A stretch of 64,000 nucleotides of DNA from Lentinus brumalis (Eukaryota; Basidiomycota; Agaricomycetes; Polyporales; Polyporaceae): positions 186,001 through 250,000 of the forward strand of contig MARA01000031.1 in the NCBI GenBank assembly GCA_001792895.1, written 5' to 3'. The notes under the pieces were generated by a model. It worked only from the letters and a program-made list of their open reading frames with translations. It was not told where the DNA came from and made no database searches. This document shows, piece after piece, positions 44,848 through 55,597 of the stretch. Every line of letters begins with the position of its first letter. Positions within the stretch are counted from its first letter, which is position 1. The translations under genes and the position numbers were made by a program.

Positions 44848-46374
44848 CTATGCGGATTCTGACCCGTTACGGACGTAGACCACAGGTACGTCTGTGTACA
44901 GCTCTTTTGAGGTCATGATCTGCTTCAGTTCCCGGAGAGCCTTATCTACTGGACCATCTCCCTCACGCCCCGGCCTCGTGCGCCTTGTCTCGACACGAAA
45001 TTGGGCGGACAGCTTGGGAGCTCCTTGCGCGGCGCGGCTACGAAGACAGCCCACCCAGCAACGCCTCGGCCGTTCCACGGGGCCAGTCGCAAGCCACTCC
45101 CAGCGTGCGCAAGCGAGGCAGCAACAGCAGCTGCTCCGGGGCGTGCGACAACGCCTGCAAGGCATGCGAGGTGTAGCTCCCGCAGACGAAGAGCCGAAGA
45201 TGCTCGATGAGAGGGAAGGTGCTGAAGGTTGCCTTCCAAACCTCCTCGGACACATGGCAGTCCTTGTGTCCGTGGTAGCGGAACCGGGTGACGGGCGAGT
45301 GGGCGAAGACGTCGGCGATATCCGCGAGAATGGACGCCTGGGTGACGTCGAAGGGGTTCACGCCGGCTTGGCCGAGCACATTTATTTCCGCCTGGCGGCA
45401 TGGTGTTCTATTGCTGTTGATGGTGATCCAGACAGCGCCGCGGAGAATGGGGAGGCATGTAGTGTCATGTGGGAGGAGGCGTCGGAGTCTCAGAGCGGGC
45501 ATATCGTGGCGCGACTCATCCCATGTCGGCATGCGCCCGAGGAGAACTTCAGCTTCTTCGCGGAGTTGCAGGTGGGAGAGCAGGTGAAATATTGTCTCTG
45601 GACCCTCGAACAGACGGAGCCTGACAAGGTTCTCCATCGGGACGAGACGCTGCTGTCCCGAGGTATCAAGCTTGAAAAGGGGGTGCGAGTTGCGCAACTC
45701 CACGTCCTCGAGAAGCGGACAGGCAGCGAGGACGTCAAGGACGTCGGTGATCAAGGTGCCCTTATCGATGCAGTCGTCGAGCGACAGCTCTTTCAGGGAT
45801 GAGAGGGCTCTGAGGCCACTCTTCCTCCAGCACACATGCATGAATATGACGGATAAGCAGTGAAGAGATGGGCATGAAGGAGTGACGAAGTCCACAGACC
45901 GCAGATACGGAATGGGGCTACCGAAATACTCGAACGCGTCTATAGCGAGCCTAACCAGCATGGGCATCTCCCTGTCGAACAATCTGCGAAGGGTGTCTTC
46001 ATGGAACGCGGAGTACACCTGTAAAGTGCGGATGCGACCGACATTGTCTTCTAGGGCTGGAAGCCACGTCGGGACATCTGGCAGAATCGCCATGGTGACA
46101 TCCAGCGGCGCGTTGAGCGAGTGATGCATACAGTGGCAGAGCAGCGAAGTTGTCGTGTAGGATGATACCACGATGTACGTCCACAGGGGCGGACAGTGAA
46201 AAAAACCAGGTCGCGCCAATACCGGCACACCCTTGTAAGCCGGATGCAAGCCAATGAAGACGGTTGATGTGCGAGGAGGGATGGGTCTTCGTTGGCGATA
46301 AGGAGTTTGAACACCTCGGTCAGTAACTCCATGTGCAGCGAGTTAATACGACCGCCATATGACTTGTAGGACAT
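44848..46374 (-). pseudogene. F-box protein gene with frame breaks
   Basis: ATG 46374 begins MSYKSYGGRINSLHMELL; the F-box (SLHMELLTEVFKLLI ... LTRVCRYWRDLVFF) runs into a 7-base T run (46205-46199 on the minus strand) where one base is missing relative to the continuation CPPLWTYIVVSS. The next frame is then open for nearly 400 codons of leucine-rich sequence to a TAG near 45038. A second one-base shift there would join LLGGL to LRSRAAQGAPKL and end at 44848. Both breaks are single bases; with them repaired the gene would look normal. Placed as a pseudogene with the caveat of sequence error. Confidence 0.65.
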
Positions 46375-47532
46375 GTTGTCTGTCTGACAACTTGACCGTC
46401 GCCCTTAAAAAACTGTCAACTGATATCCCTGCGCAGACACGTTTGAGTCTACGCAGATGTAGTCCATGTAAAGTCAACATGGTTCAACGTACCGATAACG
46501 AAAGCTCGAGCCCGGAGGGAGACTCAGGAGACGCCAGAAGCTAAAGCATCTCGTTAACAACTCAGCCTCGAAATCTTGTTCCCACGCCTACAATCCTACT
46601 TACTTCTTTACTTACACCGTCTTTACTGAGATTTCGGGCTTCCCTAACGTACATAACTTTAGTCGGCTCTGAATCTGTTCTCCGTTCTCTCACCACCATC
46701 ATCAACCTGCGACCCGATGCAGGCTCCGGAGACTTATGAGCCGGACGTGTGCCATGAGGTCCGATGAGTGGGAAGGCAATGTACGTCGCCGCACTACCGT
46801 AATCGCCGCAGCGTCTTGCTGAGAATCCACAGGTTCTGTTCTCATTTACAACCAGGAGATTCCAGTGAAGGTCGTCTCCATGATCGCCTTTGGTAATTCG
46901 GAGAAGCGAGTGCGAGTGCGTCCACAATATTTGCCCAGACAGGCATGCACAGTCCCTTAAACTCACGATGCGCGGGGATAGCAACCCGGGAACAGCACTA
47001 GCACTGTATCGAAGGTCTTACAGGGAGGACCGCGCTTCCGATTCCGTGGCTTACCAGCTGTACCCCCTGATCAAATGCCAGACTTGTCGTCCAGAGCCTC
47101 GAACTTCCTCGTCGGATTGGAGAAGAGGCTCCGTTGAATCACTTGACGGCTGCCGAGTAGGTGATGCTCTTAGTGCGATAGCATGGACTTATAAGGATCC
47201 GGTCAGCAGGTTTGGTGACCTCGCGCCTTCATGCAACATGAATGGTCGTCCTTTCGCTGTATGGTGCCACATCCTCGTGCAGCCTCGTGAAGGGAATCTT
47301 GTTCTACTCGGAAGCGTTTCATCTCCTGGGACAGACTGAGAAGGCATGTATACTCCTGGTGTGGAAGACTCTCTGCTAATTGGCATCTCAGTGGCCATCT
47401 CCTCGTCGACGCTCCTTGTCTCCGGTATAAGAGGCGCTGCTTGAGGCGGCACCAGGTAGGCCCTCATCCTCCGTACACTCGACAGCCCTCCCTCTCCTCC
47501 TCCCAGGTCAATACCGGCCCCTTTGCCCCAAC
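46375..47532. other. Intergenic
   Basis: About 1.15 kb without a supported gene. A TATA-like ggtataag at 47424-47431 lies 107 bp before the next ATG. Confidence 0.4.
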
Positions 47533-48042
47533 ATGCACGCATTTAAGGCTCTTGTCGCTATCGTCTTCTTTGCCACCCACGGTGCGTCGCCTTGAGGACG
47601 TCGCGATATGCTTCCACCTGATGTCGAGGATTGCGCAGGTGCTCTCGCTGCCAACATCGACGTTGCCAGCCACCTCAGCTCTGCTGCCTCCAGCGTGGTA
47701 TCCAGCGGTATGTATCGTTGCCTCAGCGACATCCCACCCCGATCTCACATCCCCATCGTTCGCAGTTGTGTCATCTATCGTGGCTGGCACCCCCTCGGCT
47801 TCCGGATCTAGCATCGCGTCTGGAAACGCGACTTCCGTACGTGCTCCATCCAAGACGAGGGACATCCATCTGACTGCTATACCCCCTAGACTGCGGCGAG
47901 CTCCTCGGCTTCTTCGACCCACCCCGCGAGCTCGTCCTCTGCTACTCACCCGACTCAGACTGCGCACAGCGCCGCCGGTATCAACACTGTGCCCATCGCT
48001 GGAGTTGCCATCGCTGCTGCGGCTCTCGGTTTGATGATTTGA
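47533..48042 (+). CDS. Small secreted Ser/Ala/Thr-rich protein with GPI-like tail
   Basis: Exons 47533-47581, 47639-47707, 47766-47836 and 47890-48042; 113 aa. The signal peptide MHAFKALVAIVFFATH fills the 49-nt first exon; then a Ser/Ala-rich stalk (VASHLSSAASS, TAASSSASSTHPASSSS) with many potential O-glycosylation sites, and a C-terminal hydrophobic end (VPIAGVAIAAAALGLMI) like a GPI signal. No cysteines remain after the signal peptide. No enzymatic domain. Likely a cell-wall or surface mucin-like protein of unknown role; every intron phase agrees. Confidence 0.8.
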
Positions 48043-49217
48043 GAGTAGTTCGGGTTTTTAGGACACCATGCCGACCGTGAAGATCATCACCTGCAGTACT
48101 TATATACCGGACTACTAGTACTTGCAACAGTTCTGAGTTCGTCTTATGTAGTCAAATGAGCAAGCGCCGACATGATTCCCACCCCCTTGACTCCTCCCGC
48201 CATGTTGCAGGTACTTAGACCTCACATCTTGCTACTTACCACGCTCCGAACTCTGCAATGCATACGCTTCTATTGCTCGGTGAGAGGGACTGATCGGTCT
48301 CGTTACTGGCTGCTGGATAAGATTCGGTCGTTTGCTGCCGCCACGTAGCTTCAGGTAGTTTTGCAACGTCGTCGTGAGTACTGGAAAGCTACCTAAACTT
48401 ACTGATGAGTCCTTGGGAATGTGCTGATGATTGTTGCTTGACAGTGGCGTGTTCAGTACGTCTTGCCATCTTGCGTCAGACGTCGTATCATTATGTGACC
48501 GCCCGTCAAGGAGAGCCCAGACACGCCGTCGAGGACAACCCTCCTCCGGAGTACTAGGAGCGTGATACCAACCCGACTGGGCTAACGAAGACCGAGGTGA
48601 GTCCTTGCTTCGAGCCGGCAGACCATAAGACTCCGTGCGCCCACCGCTGTCTTCTGATATGTACGTCCTTCAAGTTGCGCGTGGACGGTGGCTTTAGAGC
48701 TGCTGGAGGCGTTCCCACGTCGTCTGACCCGCGGTGATGGGTGACCGCGTATGGCCCTGCCCATGTTCTCCTTCCTCCGGATCACGCTGTTGGGCTTCTT
48801 CTCCAGACTCCTGCAAGTGCTCCCGGAGTTGAGGTGAGAAGACACTGCACAGCGCTGGCTCAGATGACCGGGATGCTTCACTGTTAGCGGACCTTCACGC
48901 GGTGCTAGTCGTCTGGCAGAGGCCAGCGATGGTCAGATGCGTCAATTGCTCGGAAGATGCGAAGCCTTGTTTGCCCCGGGTCGAGAAGGATGGTGATTTT
49001 GATCAAGTGCGAAATGAGATTCTCAGGCTGCGATGGCCTTGCGCCGCCGTTTCCGCGCGGAATAAATAGCTTGCGCGGCGTGTGCGTTGGCAGATGAACG
49101 TTGGATTGCGCCTTCCATTCCGGATCTCCTGTGATTCTCGTATATACCCCCCTCCTGCGACGCGCGACATTTTTTCACCCCTTCTCCGCCCCGCGTTCTC
49201 CCTGCTCTCGTCTCAAC
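48043..49217. other. Intergenic
   Basis: About 1.2 kb with scattered splice-like signals but no model I can support. tatata at 49141-49146 is 72-77 bp before the next ATG. Confidence 0.4.
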
Positions 49218-50843
49218 ATGCGCTCCTTCACCACACTCGTTTCAGTGGTTCTGCTGGCCGCACAGGGTACGTAGTCGCAGACTCCCTCATCATGACCTGA
49301 ATTTGATGAGCTTCTGTCCACCTTGCAGCCTCCTTGACGATGGCAGCGGCAGGTGTGCGCCGTGACCCGAGCATTGAAGCCTTTGTACGTTCAACGCCCG
49401 TTTCGTCTGAGTCATCACAGTCCTCATTCCGGGAATAGGGGGAGGGACGCTCAACCACTCCATCATCGGTGCCCCATATTGTCACATCGACGCTATCCGT
49501 CTCGCAGTCGGGGCGACCACGGTCACTATAACGATCCCTTCGAGTTCGGTCTCGGGGGTGGTGACCACGACTATCACTGCCACTCTCTCTTTCTTTCTTT
49601 CTTTCTAGATCCATTTATTGTCCCGTGAGGGCCGGGCCCCATGTCGGACACAATACATGCATGTACTACACTACGGATGAATCAAGCACTGGTCGACGCA
49701 AAACAGTGGCCCCCGAGCACCCGAGGGTGCCCGCAGGGAAAAAGCTGAAGCTGGGAAGGTTGTAGGTATGGGGTGCGGTACAGTAAGGAATCCCGGTGAG
49801 AGCCAGAGAGCATGTACTGTGACTGCTACCACCGCCCGACCCTCCAGGGGTAAGGCAACGGGTTGGTAAACCGTGGGCGTATGCCATCTTTACGCAGAAT
49901 CACTAGACGGGGTACATGGATCGGTCCCCCTCCCCATGTCAGAACTCCCCCGCTCCTGACGGCGACGCAGCCTCCAGTGCACGCCTCTGGCCCTCGTCGG
50001 ATGAGACGTCTACAGGAGGTCGAAGCAGAAAGATAGCAGAGCCCAGACGGATCCTGCTGCCAAGCCCAAACAAGCAATCAGCGAGTGTGAATGGTCAAGA
50101 GGTACGAGTGAATCTCAGCGTCGTCTGTCGCGGTGGATGCGCTGCTGCGCCGCTGCCTCCGGCATTTCTGTCAGCGCCGTCCTGCTCTTTGATCTTCAAA
50201 TCACCAAACGTCTGCTGCAGCCGCTTCGTGGCATTGACAAATTTGAAGAGTTGTGTCGCGCCCTCCTTAGTGGACAGGAGGTAGTCTAAACGGCGCCCGT
50301 TGCGGCCTAGAGGTCCCAAGAAAACCCTGCGGTGCAAGGATGCCACTCTCTCGAGGGAATCAGTCACCTCCTCGACGTCGCAAACTAGTTCGACTTCACA
50401 TACCGGATCCTCGTCGCACTCCGGATCTTCTTCGCACACGACGTCGAGCGGCACTACTTCCAAGACCGGCTCTACGTCCCAGAGCGGATCCAGCACGTCG
50501 ACCACCGTCACCACTTTCACTGGGGTATGGAACACGTCTCTCTTGTATAACACCCGTCAGTAATGCTCATCTTGCCGCACAGACTGCTCCTGCCAGCACT
50601 GTTACCACGTCCAGTCTCACGACCGTGACCAGCGCTGTGTCTCAAGGCAGTAGCACGCTTACTGTCCCGGTCTCGTCCACTCCGACATCCTCGTCTGCTC
50701 CCAGCGCTCCCTCTGCTCCGGCTCCCAGCTCCAGCAACCCTGTCAACCCTCCTAACGGCGCCGCAGTCGGTGTTGCCTTGGACACCAGGCTCACCTTCGG
50801 TGCCGCAGTCGCCGTCGGTGCTGCGGTCATGTTCGGCCTTTGA
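49218..50843 (+). pseudogene. Secreted Ser/Thr-rich protein gene split by a LINE insertion
   Basis: Exon 1 49218-49266 (49 nt, signal peptide MRSFTTLVSVVLLAAQ), exon 2 49329-49384, exon 3 49439-49589 continuing at 50353-50524, exon 4 50583-50843. Exon 3 encodes Ser/Thr-rich mucin-like sequence (STTPSSSVPHIVTSTLS, then TVTITIPSSS). It is interrupted by 751 bp flanked by the 12-bp duplication TGCCACTCTCTC; removing the insert and one duplicate joins ITATLS to RESVTSSTSQTSS in frame. A run of four G at 49510-49513 also needs a fifth for the frame. The C-terminus (LTFGAAVAVGAAVMFGL) is GPI-like. As it stands, it cannot make the full protein. Confidence 0.8.
49590..50340 (-). mobile_element. 5'-truncated non-LTR retrotransposon (LINE) fragment
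   Basis: Read on the minus strand: a coding end (GRRLDYLLSTKEGATQLF, then KRLQQTFGDLKIKEQDGADR and a stop at 50095), about 480 bp of 3' UTR, an AATAAA-like signal (49613-49620) and a simple GAAA tail (49590-49608) instead of poly(A). Flanked by 12-bp target duplications at 49578-49589 and 50341-50352. This is the signature of target-primed reverse transcription. The peptide resembles the C-terminus of Tad/Deceiver-like fungal LINE polyproteins as I remember them. Confidence 0.78.
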
Positions 50844-51704
50844 GAGCCGCGAAACCGTGACGTTGCAGGAGACCTCTCCACATACCCCGCAGTTGGCATG
50901 GACGTCGATTGCATTCTCTTTTTCTCTGGATGAATGGCTAGTGATTTCGTTTCTTTCTTGGCTGATTGGTACTCAGGTTTTGTTGTACGTGGCGAGTCGA
51001 CAAGTAACAGTACTTCCTTACTGTATCGATATCCCAGGACTGTTCAATGACACGGCTAACGCCGAGCACTGACATCCATCCGAACGAAGTCTTCTATCGC
51101 ACACGAACACCGTGCTTCGCTACGAGCAAGACTGACGCTATCCTGCACCGCAAGTTCAGATAGTCCATCGAACAGCTGGGTGCGCACGCTTCGGAGGTAA
51201 GGCTGCACCATACCGGGACTTGGGCCCTCCAACGCCGACACCCCTCAAAGCCCGACTCGGGCCCCCTACTCGAGACACGGATTCAATAGCGATTCGGCGA
51301 TACAACGACACGTCTATTCCCACCGGAAAGACATCTTGGTCCGCTCATCAACGTGCCTTGCTTCAACGTCCCGTACGTCCGGCCACCTGGGCACGCTCGA
51401 CCAATCGTGGATGCCAACACGCACCGCTCCGGCCCCGGAAGGTGCGGCTGCAATCCCCAAAACCCAGCAGCGCCCAGGAGGACGCCGCCCTAATAGCTCA
51501 CCGTGCCTCGGTGCCAGGCATGTTTCTGTTTCGCTGCAAGGAACGCGAGGGGAAGACGTGCGTGCTCGGAGGCATGGCTTGGCTTCCCAGGTCCCAGGCC
51601 CCCAGGTTTCGCGCTCGTTATAAGCCCTCGAAGAGCGGGGGCTTTCCAGTCGCCCCGTGCGTCCTGCTCCTCCTCGTTGTGAGCCCGGGTTCGAGATTGC
51701 GGTC
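50844..51704. other. Intergenic
   Basis: No supported gene; ttataag at 51618-51624 is a probable TATA box, 86 bp before the ATG at 51705. Confidence 0.4.
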
Positions 51705-52694
51705 ATGCAGTACTTGAAGGCCCTCTTTGCTGCGATCCTGGTGTGCGCCCAGGGTGAGTCGCTTGTGTGTGGCGTAGAGTGGAAGCCATGTGCTGACGCG
51801 GGGCGCACTTTCAACGTTCAGTCCAGGCAGTGGCGGTGGAACGCCGGCATGGTGTCGAAGGGGACATAGGCGGCGTTGTGGTGCGTTTCCTTGTGTCTCC
51901 TGCTGGGACTCTGTGAATTGAGGTTGTGTGCAGGAGAGCGTGGTCGAGCGAACGGCAGTACCTGCTACCTCCTTTTCGTCCGCACGCGCCGTATCGTCAT
52001 CGCGCTTCTCGACCGTGGAGGTCTCGACGGCCTCGTCGGCCTCGTCTGTGGTGGCACCTATCACGACGGTCACGAAGACAGTCACGGTGCAGCCGAGCAC
52101 GTCCGTCCATACGACGGTCACCAAATCCGCGCCGGCGGCACCTTCGCATACCACCACGGCACCTGCTAAACCGCCTCCCTCGCCCCCGTCGCACCCTGCA
52201 CCTCCTTCGGGTTCTGCCTCGCCGTCGCGTCCTGCTGCACCTTCGCAATCGGCGCCGCCTGCGGATCCCACGACCGCGGTCCCTCATTCGCCCATCGTCC
52301 ATCCGTCGGTCCCTGTACCCCTGACGCCGAGCTCGGTATGTTCGTGTCAATGCGTTGCATCTGATCTGCTTTGCTGATCCGGATGCAGAGCGCGTCCCAC
52401 GCCGTTCCGCTCGTATCTCCTCCCACGAGCGCGGCCAGCCATGCCTCTTCTTTGAGCAGCGCTATTTCGCAAGCGTCGTCGGGGAGCGGCAGCCTGAGCG
52501 CGACGGGGAGTCGCTCCAGCAGTGGCTCCTTGACGAGTCAGACTGCCCCGGCCGCTCATACTACGGCGAACTCGGGCGGTGGGGGCGGAGGTCCCATTCT
52601 CCCTAGTGGGGTGAGCTTCTCGGGGGCGTCGAGGTTGCGCGTGTCGGCACTTGGTGTCGGCGTTGTCGTTGGTGCTTTCATGCTTGTTATGTGA
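51705..52694 (+). CDS. Secreted Ser/Thr/Pro-rich mucin-like protein with GPI-like tail
   Basis: Exons 51705-51753, 51822-51880, 51934-52335 and 52389-52694; introns 68, 53 and 53 nt; 271 aa. First exon is again 49 nt and encodes the signal peptide MQYLKALFAAILVCAQ. A short charged linker (VERRHGVEGDIGG) precedes a long stalk rich in Ser, Thr, Val and Pro (TTVTKTVTVQPSTSVHTTVTK, PPPSPPSHPAPPSGS), then a Gly run and a C-terminal hydrophobic stretch (VSALGVGVVVGAFMLVM). Apart from the signal peptide no Cys. Expected on the cell surface or wall, heavily O-glycosylated; no catalytic domain. The same architecture as the LINE-split gene just upstream. Confidence 0.85.
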
Positions 52695-53424
52695 TGATAT
52701 ACCCGGGACCCGCGCCAGTGGACAGACACCGTACTTACTACTTAGTTCGTTCATTGTTTCCGTCGTTTCCGCCGTGAAAGTGTTAGCCTAGACACCATAT
52801 AGGACTTCCTGGACTTTCCTCCGTCTATAAGGGTTGCAATTCTTGGTGGTTTACCGTCAACGCTCAGCGTTGATCGGTTGCTTTCGAGAGATTGCCATGT
52901 ACTTTCGTTGATACAGCAGCGGGACCCGAAACATCGGACGGAATTTGCCGCGCCTCATATCGAATCGTGTACGGCGCTTATTATACATACTCCTCCTCCT
53001 TCCATCCGTGCATCTTCCATAGCGGCTATCGTTAGCAAATGCTGAATACTACCAGAAGTTGTTCCCCTCTATTGAATGGCATAGTGTATGCCTCCTTTGT
53101 GTCAACATTAAACTCTTCCTGACGATACCTCAATCAACTTGAACATACAGGCAACACACAGGGGACGTGAACTTCGCGGTTCACCTCCTGATGACCCCTA
53201 GCTGCTAACACTGCATGTTAGCTGCTGTCAGAGGAGTATACAAGACACAAGTTAGCACACAGGACAAAGCTACGCCTCCTGCCAGGAGTCACGCCTCCAT
53301 ACGCGTGGCCGCCACGGCGATCGTTCCTGGTTCTGGGCCCTGTTGAGCATTAATTGGCAGCACTCCGAGGCTCACTTAAATTGCACTCCCTCCTGGTGCG
53401 GGCATTCGTCCCACCACGCCCTTC
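52695..53424. other. Intergenic
   Basis: No supported gene or repeat. Confidence 0.4.
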
Positions 53425-54061
53425 ATGCAGGTCCCGACGCCCGTCATTCTGCTCTTGATTTTGCTCTGCGAGGGTGAGTCGCGTCGCAGCCGTTGAGGAT
53501 GCGGAAAATTTATGATCTGGCAGCCGACCTCATCCTTGCGAGGTTCCTGGACATCCGCGCTGTTGGGAGCAATAGGGTGAGTGCATATTCTCAAGGACGA
53601 TAGCGACAGAGTATCCTTACGCGTCCCAGGATGCTACCGCGTCTTTGTCAGACTCGCTCGCTCGCGTCGTTGCGCTAGACACGGCTCCGTCATATCAGCA
53701 GTCTTTACCGCGTGGTGTGGTGGGCTCTAACAGAGACAGGGACCTATCTTCGGTGAGTGCAGTCCATCAACGCCCGCTTTACGCTACTGAACATGACGTC
53801 GCGGACTACCCCTTGTCGCTCATTTGCCGATATCAGGATCGTCGCGCGAAATCTGCGACGGACAGCACCATGTCGAAGTACGTGGCGGCTAGCATGGACA
53901 ACACACCGGATCTTCACCATCCGACGGTACTGGAGGGCGCAGGGTACCAGGGCGAGTCTCGAGAGTGGCTGCTGATCCGCGTAGTTGGTGCCGAGCTCGC
54001 TGTCATGGGCGCCGCTTTTGTCGGCGTCGCGTTGGTCTGTCATTTTCGGGAGTATGTATAA
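53425..54061 (+). CDS. Small secreted or single-pass membrane protein
   Basis: Exons 53425-53473, 53524-53576, 53630-53752 and 53837-54061; 149 aa. The 49-nt first exon encodes a signal peptide (MQVPTPVILLLILLCEG). The mature part is Ser/Arg/Asp-rich, less Thr-rich than its neighbours, and contains a repeat of VGSNRD near residues 33 and 66. A C-terminal hydrophobic helix (VVGAELAVMGAAFVGVALVC) is followed by a short charged tail HFREYV, which fits a type I membrane protein better than a GPI anchor. The third intron is 84 nt, stop-free and divisible by three, so intron retention would be in frame. Function unknown. Confidence 0.7.
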
Positions 54062-54904
54062 GACATCATTCGTCGAATTCTTCAAGGCCATCGATGCCAG
54101 TTCGCGGCGTTTCGCTCGTCTCAGGGGAGAGGGGGCAGGTGAGTGTACTTATATCCTGGAGTTTGGCTGCGCGTAATCTGACTGAATCGCCGATGACCAC
54201 GAGAAGACTCTTCGACTCACGGTGCATACAGCCAAATGGTTTCAAATGCTCGAATATGTAGAGTAAGTACGTGGGCCGCTAGTACAGTCACGAAGCGAAG
54301 TCCACCAAGGACGACGAGTACATAGGGCCGTCTTCGACGCCTACTTCATGCGGGGCTCGTGCTGATGGTCTTTGCTTGTTAGGACTCGCTACCACCGACG
54401 TACTATCCGCACCCTCTCATGAGCCCTATCGGCGGCGGCGATGATTATGCTTTCAAGGCAGTACTAGTGGGTTTGCAAGATGAGTGTTGGACGTAATTGC
54501 CTGCAGCGATCTTGTAGCTGGATGATCCAGGTCTTACGGTCACGATCTCAGTCTCAAACGGCGGATCTCAACTCTACGATTACATCCTTCGTGAGCAGCA
54601 AGACTTTCTATCCAGCTCAACGTTACGGTCGGCGCCTGGGGCCCATCGATGATACTACCGCGCGTCTGCTCGGTGTAAACGTTGTTGTAAACCGTCACCT
54701 CGCGCTCTCCATCCCTCAGTCCTCGTCGCTCCTCTCCCTCGATCAGAGGTGCCACACACAACCATTACATCTTAAGCCGGCGACTCGGAAGCGAAGCGCA
54801 CTATACTACGGTCAGTCGGGCCTCCACGGGCTCCCCAGTTGCTTCTTAGTCGTCTGTCTCTGTCTTGCTGACCAACGATAACCCCGCTGCCAGCTGTACT
54901 CTAC
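54062..54904. other. Intergenic
   Basis: No supported gene. Several short open stretches and splice-like signals, none of which joins into a model. Confidence 0.35.
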
Positions 54905-55198
54905 ATGACTGCAAATCCTTCCATAATCGGTCAGGATATCGCCGTGCTCCAAGCGTATGTACCTCGTGGCACACGGCGGAACATCCTGGATGTCAACGAC
55001 CCCTCTCAGCTCGACTGCAGACCCCCGATCAACTCCCTTCCCCGGAGATACTACTCAAAATATTCAGAGCAGTTCAAACCGAGCCGTGGATCGATGACAG
55101 CTACGGGTTCCGAAGATTTGTCCAACTCCATTGGCCGCAACTGCAGGCGGTTTGCCGGCACTGGCGCAAAGTGCTATGCTCTAACCCGCAGAGCTGGC

Positions 55199-55597
55199 TA
55201 GGCTCGCAAGCCAGCCTCTAGTTCTGTAGCGGAAGATAGTCGTTCCTTTAGAATAGAGGCTGGTATTGTTTAACAGGGGGGGTGCAGGCGACCCCCCGTG
55301 GGAACGCGGAGTTTAAAGCAGCTCGAGAGCGACAGCTTCACGCGGTCCATGAACATTTTCCAGTCCCAAAAACCTGTCTATGTCCTTCAAATCAATCATC
55401 GCTGTCCATCCAGCATTTTTTTGTATGCCTGGGGCCTTCGAACTGCGTAAAGGAGGACGAGGGTTCGTCCCGACGCATTCGGTGGCGGTACGGTGCTCAG
55501 GCGCTCATTCTTCCCTCTGGCAGGATATAGACTCAGACAGCCTCCGACGTTCCCACGGGGGGTCGCCTGCACCCCCCTCACAAAGACTTCTAGACTA
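55199..55597. mobile_element. hAT-like MITE (non-autonomous), with an inner inverted repeat
   Basis: Flanked by GAGCTGGC at 55191-55198 and 55598-55605 (8 bp, the hAT size). Ends are imperfect inverted repeats: left TAGGCTCGCAAG, right (reverse complement) TAGTCTAGAAG. No transposase frame. Inside lies a perfect 30-bp inverted repeat (55277-55306 and 55548-55577) that looks like the termini of a second element, so the insert may be nested. Confidence 0.7.
55277..55577. repeat. Inner inverted-repeat element within the MITE
   Basis: Arms 55277-55306 and 55548-55577 are exact reverse complements over 30 bp, each starting with six G (or ending with six C) around tgcaggcgacc. The arm spacing is 241 bp, without a coding frame. 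Could be a nested MITE or simply long terminal inverted repeats of the same element. Confidence 0.65.

Noticed and set aside
55438..55485. tRNA-like T-loop (gggttcgtccc) in the MITE
   Set aside because: No acceptor stem, anticodon arm or CCA-side pairing could be drawn around it.
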